Assembly: GCA_029718625.1 (NCBI GenBank)
Contig: CM056379.1
Coordinates: 66,615,626-66,679,625 of the forward strand
Reading direction: 5' to 3'
Length of the DNA: 64,000 nt
Source of the DNA: Synaphobranchus kaupii
Lineage: Eukaryota > Chordata > Actinopteri > Anguilliformes > Synaphobranchidae
The translations under genes were made by a program, and so were the position numbers. Under the pieces are notes generated by a model that made no database searches, was not told where the DNA came from, and saw only the letters and a program-made list of their open reading frames with translations. Positions 24,570-37,716 of the stretch are shown here, in pieces (position 1 is the stretch's first letter; every line of letters starts with the position of its first letter).

Positions 24570-26040
24570 TGAGAGATAGAGAAAGTGAGAGAGGGGAATT
24601 AAGTTTTTTTTTTTTTTTTACTTAAATTCTTTACTTAAAAAATATTCTTCCTATGTTTTGCCTTTACTTTCCTCAGACTTCTAATTTACCTCATTTTTTT
24701 TGTTTACCATTTATACTCAGATGACTCACTGTCGGCCGTTGATCTGGTTATTGTGTGACTTTATCATGCGCTTCTCTGTTACACTAGGAATGTATGCTTG
24801 TCCTGCCAACGAATCAAACCGAAGATGGAAAATTTGAGAAAGAGAGACAGAGGGAGACTCTTTTGGGCCGCTGGGAGCAGAACACAGCGTGCATTTGCAA
24901 ATGCGTCACGGCAATGAAGCATTTTAAAGAGAAATTGAATTGAAATTGAAATAGAAACGAGCGAGAGAGACACAGCTGAGCTGTCAGTGGTAGAAGGACA
25001 TTAAAGTGCTCCATTGTGCATCAGGATCACACTGAATAACCCCGCTAACATAATGTCCAGGTCAACTCCTCCCAAACGCCCGCCCCGCCCCTCACCCTGA
25101 GCTCCAGTCAGAATCCTCCCCGACCCCCACCCCTCCCAGAATACAGTCTTTAAAACGGGCCCCTGTGGGATTCTCTCACTGCACTCGCCCCAAATAATTC
25201 AGCGGGCGCACACAGGGGCGCCATCCAAACCAAGGGCAAGGCAGCGAATTTCCCCTGCCTGCAAACGGTGGAGGAGAGAGAGAGAGAGAGAGAGAGAGAA
25301 TTGGGATTGCTTGGTAATTATGTTCATCGCTATTTTAGTACAAATGTACACATTGTATATTTTATATTTTTATTAAAAAATACGCACTTTTTCCTCATTG
25401 CCATCTACAATATGACTTGTATTTGATTTGTACAGAAATCCAACCGGGTGCTTGTTTTACCAGTATAGACCATTTTGCATTTGAATTTGCATTTGAGCTC
25501 CACAGTAAAAGATCTGCTTCAACAACTACATCGAGCGCCCCACCTGCTGTCATGTCAATCACACGTACCAGGCCTATCAACCCCAAATCTCCTCCTCACC
25601 TGGTCAAATTAGAACGCTTTCCGTGTTCCAGCATGCCAGGAGGAGGAGCACGCACAGCAAAAAATGATGGTGTACATTTAACGCCGAGACTGGTGTCATA
25701 TCAACACCCTAGGGTGTTAAATGTACACCGGCAGTGTTAGATTTACACCGGCATTTGTGCAGTGTACTTCCCAGCTGAGGAGGCTCTGAATCAGGGATCT
25801 CAGACTCAGACTCCTGAAGCACCGCCGCTTCTGCCGTTTCAGTTTCCTCAGTCTTTGTGTTTGTGACTTGGCACTTGGTCCACGCACCTCATTTTTTTTT
25901 AAAAGACCTCACTTGGCTGCTGATTAAAAGGAAACCACTAAAGAAAGCCTGCAGACACCCCCAGGACTGCAGTTAGAGATCCCTGCGCAGCAGAGAGAGG
26001 GATGGAGGGTTATTTTTCGGTGAGGAACGTAACGAGAGAG
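24530..26040. other. non-coding, with GA tracts and a small inverted repeat
   Basis: GA tracts lie at 24530-24566 and 25273-25299. A palindromic patch at 25669-25724 pairs GGTGTACATTTAAC with GTTAAATGTACACC and is followed by further GTGTTAGATTTACACC-like motifs, as in many teleost DNA-transposon remnants. No gene was recognised. Confidence 0.5.
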
Positions 26041-26049
26041 ACTGCTGTG

Positions 26050-26394
26050 TGACGGCGGTTTGACTGGCACCTGTCAGGCGGGAGGCAGTGGGAGAGATGG
26101 ACAGAGAGACGTCGGTGGAATTGATCCAGGATTATGCGATCGGATCAATCGCAGATTACAGCGCTCTCCTCCCGCCGCAGCATCGCCCGGACGACCGTTC
26201 CGCCGCACTAAAGGGCCCGGCGCCGGTCTCCTAGCAACCGCCGCTCTGTCGAGCCGTGACCCCCCGCCGTACGTCAAGAGTGAGAGTGGAGAAGAGAGAG
26301 CGTACCCGCACACGCACATACACACGCATGGACCCGCACACGCACGCGCACATACACACGCACACATACATACACGCGCACATACACACGCATA

Positions 26395-26426
<32 letters not shown>

Positions 26427-26430
26427 ACCG
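26050..26430. other. CpG-rich patch followed by CA compound microsatellite
   Basis: Bases 26050-26280 are CpG-rich (for example CGGCGCCGGTCTCCTAGCAA), followed by CA/CGCA repeats at 26300-26426. Frames through it have no recognisable domain. Confidence 0.5.
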
Positions 26431-26979
26431 TTGCCCCTTCTATATTCCCTGTGCCTCATCAGCTGTTCTTCAGTTCAATCCCAACGCTGTCATTTTTGCA
26501 ACCAGATTTGTGCAGTGAGGAAGACCCAGGCTCTGGGACCAAGAGAGCAACTCCACAGTGTCCCTCTAACCTGGTCTAACCATAATACAGACTGGGCCTG
26601 CAGCCATGGTAACCCAAGATGACATCATAATAGCCCGTAACACCACAGAAGTGGGGCGTGTCTGTGACGCCGGAAGTAGGATCCAGGAAGTATCTCCCCC
26701 CTTGTAATTTTCCCATAGACTATTTCTTTATTACAATTTTTGTAAAAACAAGAGATCACTGAAACTTTTTATCCTACGAAGTGTGCTTATATGAAGTAAT
26801 AGCTACCAAGAGAGCAAAAAACAACCCCCCCATATCCTCATTGTGTAGTTAATTTTTTCTCATTAGGGAACTACGTGTCCCTTCAGTAGAGCATTGAGCT
26901 GACGCCCTTAATCCAGAGCGATTGACAATTAGTGCACAAATAAAAAGCCCTAAATTCAAAAATCACCAACATTCCAAGT

Positions 26980-27062
26980 AGCAATTAGGTAGGTAATGCT
27001 TTGCACAAGGTAGATAGGTAATGCTTTGCACAAGGTAGATAGGTAATGCTTTGCACAAGGAT
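26980..27062. repeat. 25-bp tandem repeat, 3 copies
   Basis: The unit TAGGTAATGCTTTGCACAAG plus GTAGA recurs exactly or nearly exactly three times. Confidence 0.92.
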
Positions 27063-27591
27063 TCATATGTGGAAGGGAAGGTAGTGTGTTTTTTGTTTGT
27101 TTTTTAATAGGATAGATAGAGGATTTGGAAGAGGGCGATGGGAATCAGGGTGGAGAAGGGGAGGAGAGGTTCATTTACATATGCAAATGCACAGCAATAT
27201 ACATTACATATATTCAATATTCATGTACAGATGCATGTGGGTATACATGAGGTACTTAGCCAAGAATGCTGAGAGAGCAGAATGCTGATTGGCTAATAGC
27301 ATTTTCACGAAAATACCACGATCGCTGCTTTCGTCTTCTGTTGGAATTTGAGTAAACATCATCGCACAGCAAGGAATTCTGGGAATGACAAGCATGGAGG
27401 AGGGCCGATCGCGAGTCGTACGTCGCAAATTTCTGCCCTTCCCAAGAATGCGAAAACAGATCTGGTTAATTTCTGTTCTCTCTCTTGCTTGTTGGAGTTG
27501 GCCACAAACTTTGGCATTTCTGTGCACTGTGGGTAATATGCATATTTTGTAACCCGGGTGAACGTGACCAAGTATTTAATACAACACAGCA

Positions 27592-27857
<266 letters not shown>

Positions 27858-28077
27858 CAGAATGACAGTTCTTACAAGCAAAACATAAAATGGAATCATG
27901 GATAGAACTAAATTAAGTGATATTAATGAAAGCATAAATGCATACAGACGCCGTGTACTTTAATATTCATGACAGGATTTATCATACACTCACACCCTCT
28001 CCTTCATGCAATACTGACTCAATTACAACCTTTCATTGGCACTAATGAGAAGTTACCAATCATCAAATTAAACACAG

Positions 28078-28146
28078 ACATACACACACACACACACACA
28101 CACGTATATATACACACGCGCACATGCTCATATGTACACACACTAA

Positions 28147-28181
<35 letters not shown>

Positions 28182-28220
28182 ACTCATACACATACATACA
28201 CACACGTACAAACACACAAA
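28078..28220. repeat. (CA)n compound microsatellite
   Basis: CA tracts interrupted by GTATATATAC, GCGCACATGC and similar short segments. Confidence 0.92.
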
Positions 28221-28984
28221 TACACACATGAGTTAAATGGGTACACGCTCACATGATAGGTACCACGCTCATGTTACCAAAGAATATTCTGGAATAACAA
28301 ATGGCTAATGAATGGTACAAGGAATTAAACACTGAAATAGGGACGGAATATAAAAGACAATCCTCTCACTCTTCCTCTCCCTCTCCCTCTTCTTTTCCAA
28401 CCATCACTTCATCTTCTCTTCAATATCTCATTATTTTTCTCTTTCTCTCTCTCTTGTCGTTTTGTATTTTGTGATTTATGCTTTATTTCTCTCCTGGCCT
28501 TGACCTGAGTGAAACCTGGGCCGACGTTTTTCAACCCTGACCTCCGACCCCTGACCCCACCCACGCAGGTTCTTTGTGTTCTATAGGCCCAGAACTGAAG
28601 ACCAGACACTAGAGAATGTCCCATCACCACCACATACTTCATTATGGACAGGCTATCCTCAAAAAAAAAAAAATGAAGACTGGTATCCTCGTCGTACAGT
28701 GATTACTAATCTGTGTTCATGTTTAAATGTTTTGCTGTAAAGCTTTCGCAGTGTTTGCAGATGTATTCCTTGCCAATAAAGTTTCTTGGATTTGTATCTG
28801 AATCAGAAGCTGAATGGTGGCCAGACTGACAGGAAGTGGGCTGGTGATTGACGGGTGTGACCCAGGATTCTGACCCCGCCCCCGTGCACATTTCCCTTTC
28901 CCTCACTCGCTCTTTTCCCGTCTTTCTTTTTTCCTTTTTTCTCTGTCAGCCTCTCTCTCTCTCAATAATATCTCACTCTGTCTA

Positions 28985-29058
28985 TCCCTCTGTCAATCTA
29001 TTCAATTCAGTACGCTTTACTGGTGTGGCAAACATACTTTCTGTTGCCAAAGCACATC
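28985..29058 (-). repeat. LINE 3' tail fragment
   Basis: The patch CAATTCAGTACGCTTTACTG, then GTGTGGCAAACATAC and GTTGCCAAAGCAC, matches the layout of the 3' end of the minus-strand LINE at 45246-48778, where CAATTTCAAGGTGCTTTATT is followed by GGCATGACA and GTTGCCAAAGCA. It is therefore a very short 5'-truncated copy of a related element. Confidence 0.6.
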
Positions 29059-29429
29059 AGTAGCTTTGTGTGTGTGTGTGTGTGTGGGAGAGAGACAAAA
29101 TATAAAAAATATGAGAAAGACAATCAAAAAGCATAACTTACAAAGGTAAATTATGCTCTCTCTCTCTCATGGTCTTCACGTGTTTATACCCTGATATGCA
29201 TGGTGCAGAGACTTAAAAAGACATAAATATGCTTCAGCCTTTAATTTCATCAGATTAAATGTTATTTATTCATTGTGCTTCTTTCCCTTCTAAACCCCTG
29301 TGTGCGTGTGTGTGTGTGTGTGTGCGTGTGTGTGTGTGTGTGTGCGCGTGTGTGACTGACTCCAGTTAATGGGATGTGAATCAATACAAACTGAGTTTGA
29401 CACATTATAGCATCAAATAAAGGAGACAT

Positions 29430-29700
29430 AAGTCAAGCCCCCCACCCTCCTCCCTCTCTTCCTCCCTCTCCCTCTCTCTTCCTCCCTCTCCCCCCTCTCT
29501 CTTCCGCCCTCCTCCCTCTCTCTTCCTCCCTCTCCCCCTCTCTCTTCCTCCCTCTCACCCTCTCTCTTCCGCCCTCTCCCCCTCTCTCTTCCGCCCTCTC
29601 CCCCTCTCTCTTCCTCCCTCTTCCCCTCTCTTCCGCCCTCCTCCCTCTCTCTTCCTCCCCTCTCCCCCTCTCTCTTCCTCCCTCTCCCCCTCTCTTTCTG
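29430..29700. repeat. polypyrimidine minisatellite (CCTCCCTCTC/CTCTCTCTTC)
   Basis: About 270 bases on the + strand are almost free of purines and built from units of roughly 20-25 bp. Open frames of Arg/Glu/Gly on the minus strand are artefacts. A C-rich tract follows at 29756-29777. Confidence 0.95.
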
Positions 29701-30230
29701 TCCATCCATCCTGCTGCTCTCAAGCAAGCTAATCCTTTAATATGACTAATTAACCGCCCCCCCCGCCCCCGCCCCCCAACTACGCATCTCACATAATTAC
29801 AATAAAGCATCAGGCTGTGTTTCAGAAAAGGTGCGTTGGCCTAACAACTCAACACAAACAAGTAAACACACACACACACACACACACAGGTACACAGATG
29901 ACCACAGATCTGTCATCTGTTAATGAAGAAAAGCAGGAGTTTAACTCTTCATCTAAAGCAGCACTAAAATCACAACTAAAAAAAAAACGGCTCTATCCAT
30001 AGTCCAACTGCAACCAGCTATTTTTTCTCTCACCGGACCGATGACGCTTTAACAACATCCTAGCAACGTTTACAACACAGAGGTCATAACATTTATGGTT
30101 TTCTTTAGTACACAAAAAAAACAAAGATGCTAAACAGAATGTTTTTTTGTTTTTTTAATGATGTTTTATCGTTATAATTCCAGAGCCTCCCGCTAACATG
30201 CTGAATATAGCTCAGGTCTGGATGCACTCC

Positions 30231-32692
30231 AGATCTGTGGCCCCTCATCCCAGCCCACAGTGAGAGATCTGCAGAGCTGTGGCCCCTCATCCCAGCCCAC
30301 AGTGAGAGATCTGCAGAGCTGTGGCCCCTCATCCCAGCCCACAGTGAGAGATCTGCAGAGCTGTGGCCCCTCATCCCAGCCCACAGTGAGAGATCTGCAG
30401 AGCTGTGGCCCCTCATCCCAGCCCACAGTGAGAGATCTGCAGAGCTGTGGCCCCTCATCCCAGCCCACAGTGAGAGATCTGCAGAGCTGTGGCCCCTCAT
30501 CCCAGCCCACAGTGAGAGATCTGCAGAGCTGTGGCCCCTCATCCCAGCCCACAGTGAGAGATCTGCAGAGCTGTGGCCCCTCATCCCAGCCCACAGTGAG
30601 AGATCTGCAGAGCTGTGGCCCCTCGTCCCAGCCCACAGTGAGAGATCTGCAGAGCTGTGGCCCCTCAAAGCAGCCCACAGTGAGAGATCTGCAGAGCTGT
30701 GGCCCCTCATCCCAGCCCACAGTGAGAGATCTGCAGAGCTGTGGCCCCTCAAAGCAGCCCACAGTGAGAGATCTGCAGAGCTGTGACCCCTCTTCCCAGC
30801 CCACAGTGAGAAATCTGCAGAGCTGTGACCCCTCATAGCAGCCCACAGTGAGAGATCTGCAGAGCTGTGGCCCCTCATCCCAGCCCACAGTGAGAGATCT
30901 GCAGAGCTGTGGCCCCTCAAAGCAGCCCACAGTGAGAGATCTGCAGAGCTGTGGCCCCTCATCCCAGCCCACAGTGAGAGATCTGCAGAGCTGTGGCCCC
31001 TCATCCCAGCCCACAGTGAGAGATCTGCAGAGCTGTGGCCCCTCAAAGCAGCCCACAGTGAGAGATCTGCAGAGCTGTGGCCTCTCATCCCAGCCCACAG
31101 TGAGAGATCTGCAGAGCTGTGGCCCCTCATAGCAGCCCACAGTGAGAAATCTGCAGAGCTGTGGCCCCTCATTCCAGCCCACAGTGAGAAATCTGCAGAG
31201 CTGTGGCCCCTCATTCCAGCCCACAGTGAGAGATCTGCAGAGCTGTGGCCCCTCATCCCAGCCCACAGTGAGAGATCTGCAGAGCTGTGGCCCCTCATAG
31301 CAGCCCACAGTGAGAAATCTGCAGAGCTGTGGCCCCTCATCCCAGCCCACAGTGAGAAATCTGCGGAGCTGTGGCCCCTCATCCCAGCCCACAGTGAGAG
31401 ATCTGCAGAGCTGTGGCCCCTCATTCCAGCCCACAGTGAGAAATCTGCAGAGCTGTGGCCCCTCATTCCAGCCCACAGTGAGAGATCTGCAGAGCTGTGG
31501 CCCCTCATTCCAGCCCACAGTGAGAAATCTGCAGAGCTGTGGCCCCTCATCCCAGCCCACAGTGAGAGATCTGCAGAGCTGTGGCCCCTCATCCCAGCCC
31601 ACAGTGAAAGATCTGCAGAGCTGTGGCCCCTCATTCCAGCCCACAGTGAGAGATCTGCAGAGCTGTGGCCCCTCATCCCAGCCCACAGTGAGAGATCTGC
31701 AGAGCTGTGGCCCCTCATCCCAGCCCACAGTGAGAGATCTGCAGAGCTGTGGCCCCTCATTCCAGCCCACAGTGAGAGATCTGCAGAGCTGTGGCCCCTC
31801 ATTCCAGCCCACAGTGAAAGATCTGCAGAGCTGTGGCCCCTCATCCCAGCCCACAGTGAGAGATCTGCAGAGCTGTGGCCCCTCATCCCAGCCCACAGTG
31901 AGAGATCTGCAGAGCTGTGGCCCCTCATTCCAGCCCACAGTGAGAGATCTGCAGAGCTGTGGCCCCTCATCCCAGCCCACAGTGAGAGATCTGCAGAGCT
32001 GTGGCCCCTCATTCCAGCCCACAGTGAAAGATCTGCAGAGCTGTGGCCCCTCATCCCAGCCCACAGTGAGAGATCTGCAGAGCTGTGGCCCCTCATCCCA
32101 GCCCACAGTGAGAGATCTGCAGAGCTGTGGCCCCTCATTCCAGCCCACAGTGAGAAATCTGCAGAGCTGTGGCCCCTCATTCCAGCCCACAGTGAGAGAT
32201 CTGCAGAGCTGTGGCCCCTCATTCCAGCCCACAGTGAGAGATCTGCAGAGCTGTGGCCCCTCATCCCAGCCCACAGTGAGAGATCTGCAGAGCTGTGGCC
32301 CCTCATCCCAGCCCACAGTGAGAGATCTGCAGAGCTGTGGCCCCTCATCCCAGCCCACAGTGAGAGATCTGCAGAGCTGTGGCCCCTCATCCCAGCCCAC
32401 AGTGAGAGATCTGCAGAGCTGTGGCCCCTCATTCCAGCCCACAGTGAGAGATCTGCAGAGCTGTGGCCCCTCATTCCAGCCCACAGTGAAAGATCTGCAG
32501 AGCTGTGGCCCCTCATCCCAGCCCACAGTGAGAGATCTGCAGAGCTGTGGCCCCTCATCCCAGCCCACAGTGAGAGATCTGCAGAGCTGTGGCCCCTCAT
32601 TCCAGCCCACAGTGAGAGATCTGCAGAGCTGTGGCCCCTCATCCCAGCCCACAGTGAGAGATCTGCAGAGCTGTGGCCCCTCATTCCAGCCC
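30231..32692. repeat. 42-bp minisatellite, about 58 copies
   Basis: The unit contains CACAGTGAGAGATCTGCAGA, then GCTGTGGCCCCTCATCCCAG. The period is divisible by three and most frames of the unit lack stops, so very long open frames appear on both strands: 859 and 833 codons on -, up to 505 on +. The variable positions are mainly CATCCC/CATTCC/CAAAGC/CATAGC and GAGATCT/GAAATCT. In the 859-codon minus frame the 14-residue repeat is MRGHSSADLSLWAG. Its commonest variant (GGG/GGA) is silent, but others change Leu to Phe or Gly to Ala. I annotate this as a satellite, not a gene. Confidence 0.95.
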
Positions 32693-32784
32693 AATGAGCA
32701 TGTTTCTTGCCACCACTGCCTATTTCACTCCTCTACTCCGGTACTCCAGCTCACTGACACGTCTTACCTGAAGCTGATTTGTTC

Positions 32785-33030
32785 AATCAAACCCCCCCCC
32801 CCCCCCCCCCCCCTCCCAGCCAATTAAAATCCAGTCCCCACCCCTCCATGTTCTGGCCTACCCCTCCTCCGAGCAGCTAGTCACTGGAAAGTCTCTTTCC
32901 TGCCGCAGTTGACACTGTTTCCCATTTAATCACTCAAGGTGGGAAATTTGCTTCAGTCCCCTTGAGGCTCCCTGCAGTGTAACCCCCCCCCCCCCCCCCC
33001 ACTCACACTCACACTCACACTCACCAGTAA
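32785..33030. other. two poly(C) tracts in unique non-coding sequence
   Basis: Runs of about 20 C lie near 32791-32812 and 17 C near 32984-33000. The second is followed by a short CTCACA repeat. Confidence 0.9.
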
Positions 33031-33189
33031 ATGGAGAATGTCTTCCTTCCACTAACCGACAGGGGGGTTTCCGTGGCAATAGTGTTGCTGTAATCAACCA
33101 GCCCGTCAAGACCTGACAGAGCTAACCGCTAACCGCTAACCGCGCGTGTGTGTGTGTGGAGGGGGGGTTAAACCTGATATACCGTTTCC

Positions 33190-33204
<15 letters not shown>

Positions 33205-33224
<20 letters not shown>

Positions 33225-33949
33225 CACTGCTCCACAAATCTACCCACTGCTCCACAAATCTGCCCCCCTGTTCCAGAAATCTGCCCCCCTGCTCGCCATA
33301 TCTGCCCCCTGCTCCACAAATCTGCCCCCTGCTCCACAAATCTGCCCCCTGCTCCACAAATCTGCCCCCTGCTCCACAAATTTGCCCCTAGTTCCACAAA
33401 TCTTCCCAATGCTTGACATATCTGCCCACTGCTCCACAAATCTACCCACTGCTCCACAAATATGCCCCCTGCTCCACAAATCTACCCACTGCTCCACAAA
33501 TATGCCCCCTGCACCACAAATCTGCCCAATTACCTTCCATTAAAACAATTCACAACAAAAATCTTCCCTCTCTTTCTGTCTCTCTCTCTCTCTCTCTCTG
33601 CCCACTGCTCCACAAATCTACCCACTGCTCCACAAATCTGCCCCCTGTTCCACAAATCTGCCCCCCTGCTCACCATATCTGCCCCCTGCTCCACAAATCT
33701 GCCCCCTGCTCCACAAATCTGCCCCCTGCTCCACAAATTTGCCCCCAGTTCCACAAATCTTCCCAATGCTTGACATATCTGCCCACTGCTCCACAAATCT
33801 ACCCACTGCTCCACAAATATGCCCCCTGCTCCACAAATCTACCCACTGCTCCACAAATCTACCCACTGCTCCACAAATATGCCCCCTGCACCACAAATCT
33901 ACCCAATTACCTTCCATTAAAACAATTCACAACAAAAATCTTCCCTCTT

Positions 33950-33950
<1 letters not shown>
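33205..33950. repeat. two-level tandem repeat: duplicated ~370-bp block of ~20-bp units
   Basis: Units such as CCACTGCTCCACAAATCTGC repeat about 17 times in each of two blocks. Each block ends with the same unique tail (CAATTACCTTCCATTAAAAC, AATTCACAAC, AAAAATCTTCCC) and a CT tract. The second block (from about 33597) is therefore a tandem copy of the first (from about 33223). Open frames on both strands are artefacts. Confidence 0.95.
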
Positions 33951-34000
<50 letters not shown>

Positions 34001-34897
34001 GACACACACACACTTTTTCCATCTATCTTTCACACACAAACACATTCCCACTCTCTTTCACTCACACACACTCTCTCACACAAATGCAAGTGCACACATA
34101 CACACCCTCTCTCTAACAAGCAGTCCCTCTCACATACACACACACACATAACACACAATCTCTCTCTCCCTATGACACATTGGCTACACACTCACACAAG
34201 TATATACAGACACAGAAGGACTCTTGATGCTCGCCCCAGGGTGGGGTTGTAAATTAAAATAGGGTAATCTCTTTGTGAGTGTGGACTGCCTCCATCCAGG
34301 TAAGGGAAAGGTGTGTGTGTGTGTGTGTGTGGTGTGTGGTGTGTGTGTGTGTGTGTGTGTGTGTGAGTGTGTGTGTGTATAGGAAGTGTTTAAAGCTGAG
34401 AAGCATTAATGTGTCTCTGGCCCGAAGTTCCGGTCAGTTTGAGCGTTTTCGTGGACCGTGGTACCCAGCTGACAGGCTTGGAGTTCAGGGCTCTGAACAG
34501 CCTCCGTTTCCGCGGAACGCGGAGCACGGAACACAGAACGCGGAATGCGGAACAGAGCCGGCGGCGCTCGCAGCTGGGAGAGAGAGAGAGTTCTAGAACC
34601 CTTCCCTCCGCCAGCATTCCGGCGGAAAGGGCGAGCGTAGTTCCCAGGCAGACGTTACGCGTTCCCGCCATTAAACCCTGATGCATTATTCATGAGTAGG
34701 TGTGTGTGTGTGTGTGTGTGTGTGCGCGTGTGCCTGTTGTGCGTGCGTGAGTGTGTGTGTGTGTGTGTGTTGGGGCGGGGTGTCTTTGCCCCTGTCCATC
34801 ACCCAGCTGTGGGGAGGCTACTGCTGACAGACGCTATCTCTTCATCCCTCTCTCACCCTCTCTCTCTCACACCCTCCCTCTCTTTCCCTGTCTGTCC

Positions 34898-34939
<42 letters not shown>

Positions 34940-35640
34940 GTCTCTCTCACCCTCCCATTCTCTGATCCTCAGGAAAATCTCCAAAGCAGACGGCTTTTCA
35001 GACAAACACATTTACACACTAATCCAATTAGACCAAAGGAAACACACTCTCTCTCTCTCTCTGCCAATCACTCAGTCACTCCACACCTCTTTCTCTGTCT
35101 CTCAATTCAGTTCAGTTCCATTAAACTCAGGTTACATTATCGACAACGCCTGCAATAAATCTTCAGTTGGATTTGACGGGTTGGGTGATAAAGATGAGAT
35201 GGCTGGCTTTGCTGGACCTCCATACTGGGCCTAAGGGTCAAGTTAACCGATTCCTCACTGGCACAGCCAAAGCACTTACACACATTCAGCAGCAGCTATA
35301 AGCATGACAACCCAATGCAAAATGTATTTTTTAAAAACCTAATTTATAGACATCCTTAACTATACTTTAATGCACAGGATTGCAATGCAAGCCTTATCTT
35401 TTCCAGGTGTCAGCAGGTTGGTTAACCGCCATATCTCTCCCTCTCTCTCCCTCTCTCCCCCCTTTTATATTTTCCTTCTTTCTGTGTCCCATCTTTCTCA
35501 GTATTTCTGCCTCCCTCCTCCTCCTCTCCCACCCTCTCTCTTTCTCTCTTTCTCCCTCTCTGTCTGTTTCTCTCTCACCCTTTCTTTCTCACTCTCTCTC
35601 TCATCCCTCCTTTGCCATATTTCTCTCCAGGCATGGTTTG
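33950..35640. other. microsatellite cluster (CT, CA, GT), no gene
   Basis: CT and CA tracts lie at 33953-34160, GT tracts at 34313-34378 and 34700-34770, CT tracts at 34850-34935 and 35430-35630. The unique patch at 34420-34680 is moderately CpG-rich but has no recognisable exon. Confidence 0.8.
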
Positions 35641-36746
35641 CTGGGTGTCCAAATTCAGTTAAAGCAACCAGGCCTAAAATATATATCAAACTGGAATTAT
35701 ATTTCATATTGTGTTTTAATGTATATGGAAGGAGTGCATGAAAAAGCCCAACGGCATCTCTACTGGCTTGTATGTCCTTGAGTAAACCGCCCCCCACCAC
35801 GCCATCGCCTCCCAGAAAAGGCCTCGTTAGCGTTCTTTGGCAGAACAACATGACGCTAAGTCGTGCTAAATCGTGCTAAACTGTTCCCAGCTCCCAGGGT
35901 CTCATTCTGCCTGAGCTTGGAGGCCCTCTGTCAGGGACCTGTGGCCTAATTCCAGCGCTGCCAGACTCAAACACACACGCAGGCCTGGCTCTCCAGGAGG
36001 GCGGGGGGGGGGGGTCCTCCAGTCTACACAGAGTGGTTAAATTAAAAATAATAACAATTTTAAAAAAAAGCGAAAACACAACCACGACGGAGGCTTGATA
36101 ATGCTGTTCATGAAGGAGCTTCAGCCCTCAGAGATGGATTCAAAATCAATTCAAATGAGTTATAACTCCCCCTCACTGTACCAGTCAGTCGTCCTGAATT
36201 AGCCTGGCTGGATAGTTACTATTAATGCTTTCAAACTAAGCACAGGAAGATGTATTATGTTATAATTAGTAGTGGCAGCACTTTAGTAGTAGATATAGTG
36301 AAATTATCATAATCTAAGCATTATTATTGTTATTATTATTATGTATACTTATCAACTGACTGCATGCTTACAATTAGAGTGCAGAATTCAGAAAAAAATC
36401 ACACCCAGGTGGTGAAGTAAGCGGTGCAGGTTTTGAGCAATCATATTAAAAAATGCAATAGAAAATGTGTGTGTTGTTTACATGTACAAAAACAATGGCC
36501 TCTGGTTTGGTGATATTTTTACATTATGCTTCTTATTAATTAGTATACTTAGACATTGCATTTAACACACATGTAAGAGAGATAGAGATAAAAGGACAGC
36601 AATTGGTATTTCAGAAGAAACAGGAAATATGACAGGGTGCATGGATTGTTGGGCCGTTCCATAACTGACTGGGTCCAGCAGAACACTGGTGGTAGATTTT
36701 GTATTGATTTTGCTTCGGGGGGTTGCTACGGTGACTCACCTTGCTA

Positions 36747-37144
36747 ACAGGTGGAATGTTCAAAACTCCACTCTAGCGGCAGTTGGTAATTTCAATTTCG
36801 AACCCATTTTCTAACTTGTGACGACGACTACAGTTTTTAAGGTACGCAGACATAATATGTATCAAAATGTTCATGTGGTTCCCAGAATTTCTTCGGTTTA
36901 AATATCTAAGCTGTGACATTTTTAGTTTGTAAAATATTCAGTGTTGTTTGAAAACCATGCTCCCCATTCACACAAATGGTGGAATGTTCAAAACTCCACT
37001 CTAGCAGCAGCTGGTAATTTCAATTTCAAACCCATTTTCAAACTTGTGACCACGACTACAGTTTTTAAGGTACACAGACATAATATGTATCACAATGTTC
37101 ATGTGGTTCCCAGGATTCCTACGGTGTGAATATCTAAGCTGTGA
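36747..37144. repeat. direct duplication of a ~170-bp segment
   Basis: The segment beginning GGTGGAATGTTCAAAACTCC at about 36749 recurs at about 36973. Both run through GACTACAGTTTTTAAGGTAC and ATGTTCATGTGGTTCCCAG to TATCTAAGCTGTGACAT. The copies are about 90 percent identical by eye, with a 225-bp period. This is probably part of an old dispersed repeat. Confidence 0.85.
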
Positions 37145-37716
37145 CATGTATATTTTTTGAGATAGAGCTGTCTGAAGCTGGGCATGCTTTTCTCAAGCTA
37201 CTATTGTATTCCCGGGCATGTGACACCTAGGCGACTCCTGATTGGTTTAAATCTCATTCTACGAACGGACGGACGGACACACATGTCATGTATAGAAGCG
37301 GCTGCACCGCTTAAAAAATTATATCAATTACAAACAGTCTGAACGATCACTCTGATTGCAATGGACCATAAACAACCAGCATGTTTACATTTTAAATATA
37401 AAGACACACACACACACATGCCACACCAATGTGCACACATTCATATTTCCTTTATTTGTGCTGCTTCAATGCAGAATTCCATTGCCCATCGATGATACGA
37501 GCGAAGGGGCAGCCACAGAAGCGTCCCGTCTGGGGATCCCTGCCCCCCGCCTTTTCGGTAGAAGAAGAAACACTATTCCTGCTGTCATGTTAAAATACAG
37601 GACCCATCTGGCAGACAGGATCGAAGAGTACTGAACCTCCAACATTGCAGCGCAGAAACAGCTGATGTCACGAGCAGATGCCTGTCTACAGGACACCAGC
37701 AGCATACAAGGCACAG

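Noticed and set aside
30105..32684. An 859-codon open reading frame on the minus strand
   Set aside because: It is produced by a 42-bp tandem repeat without stops. Other frames and the other strand are equally open, there is no splice or homology support, and several unit variants change the residue.
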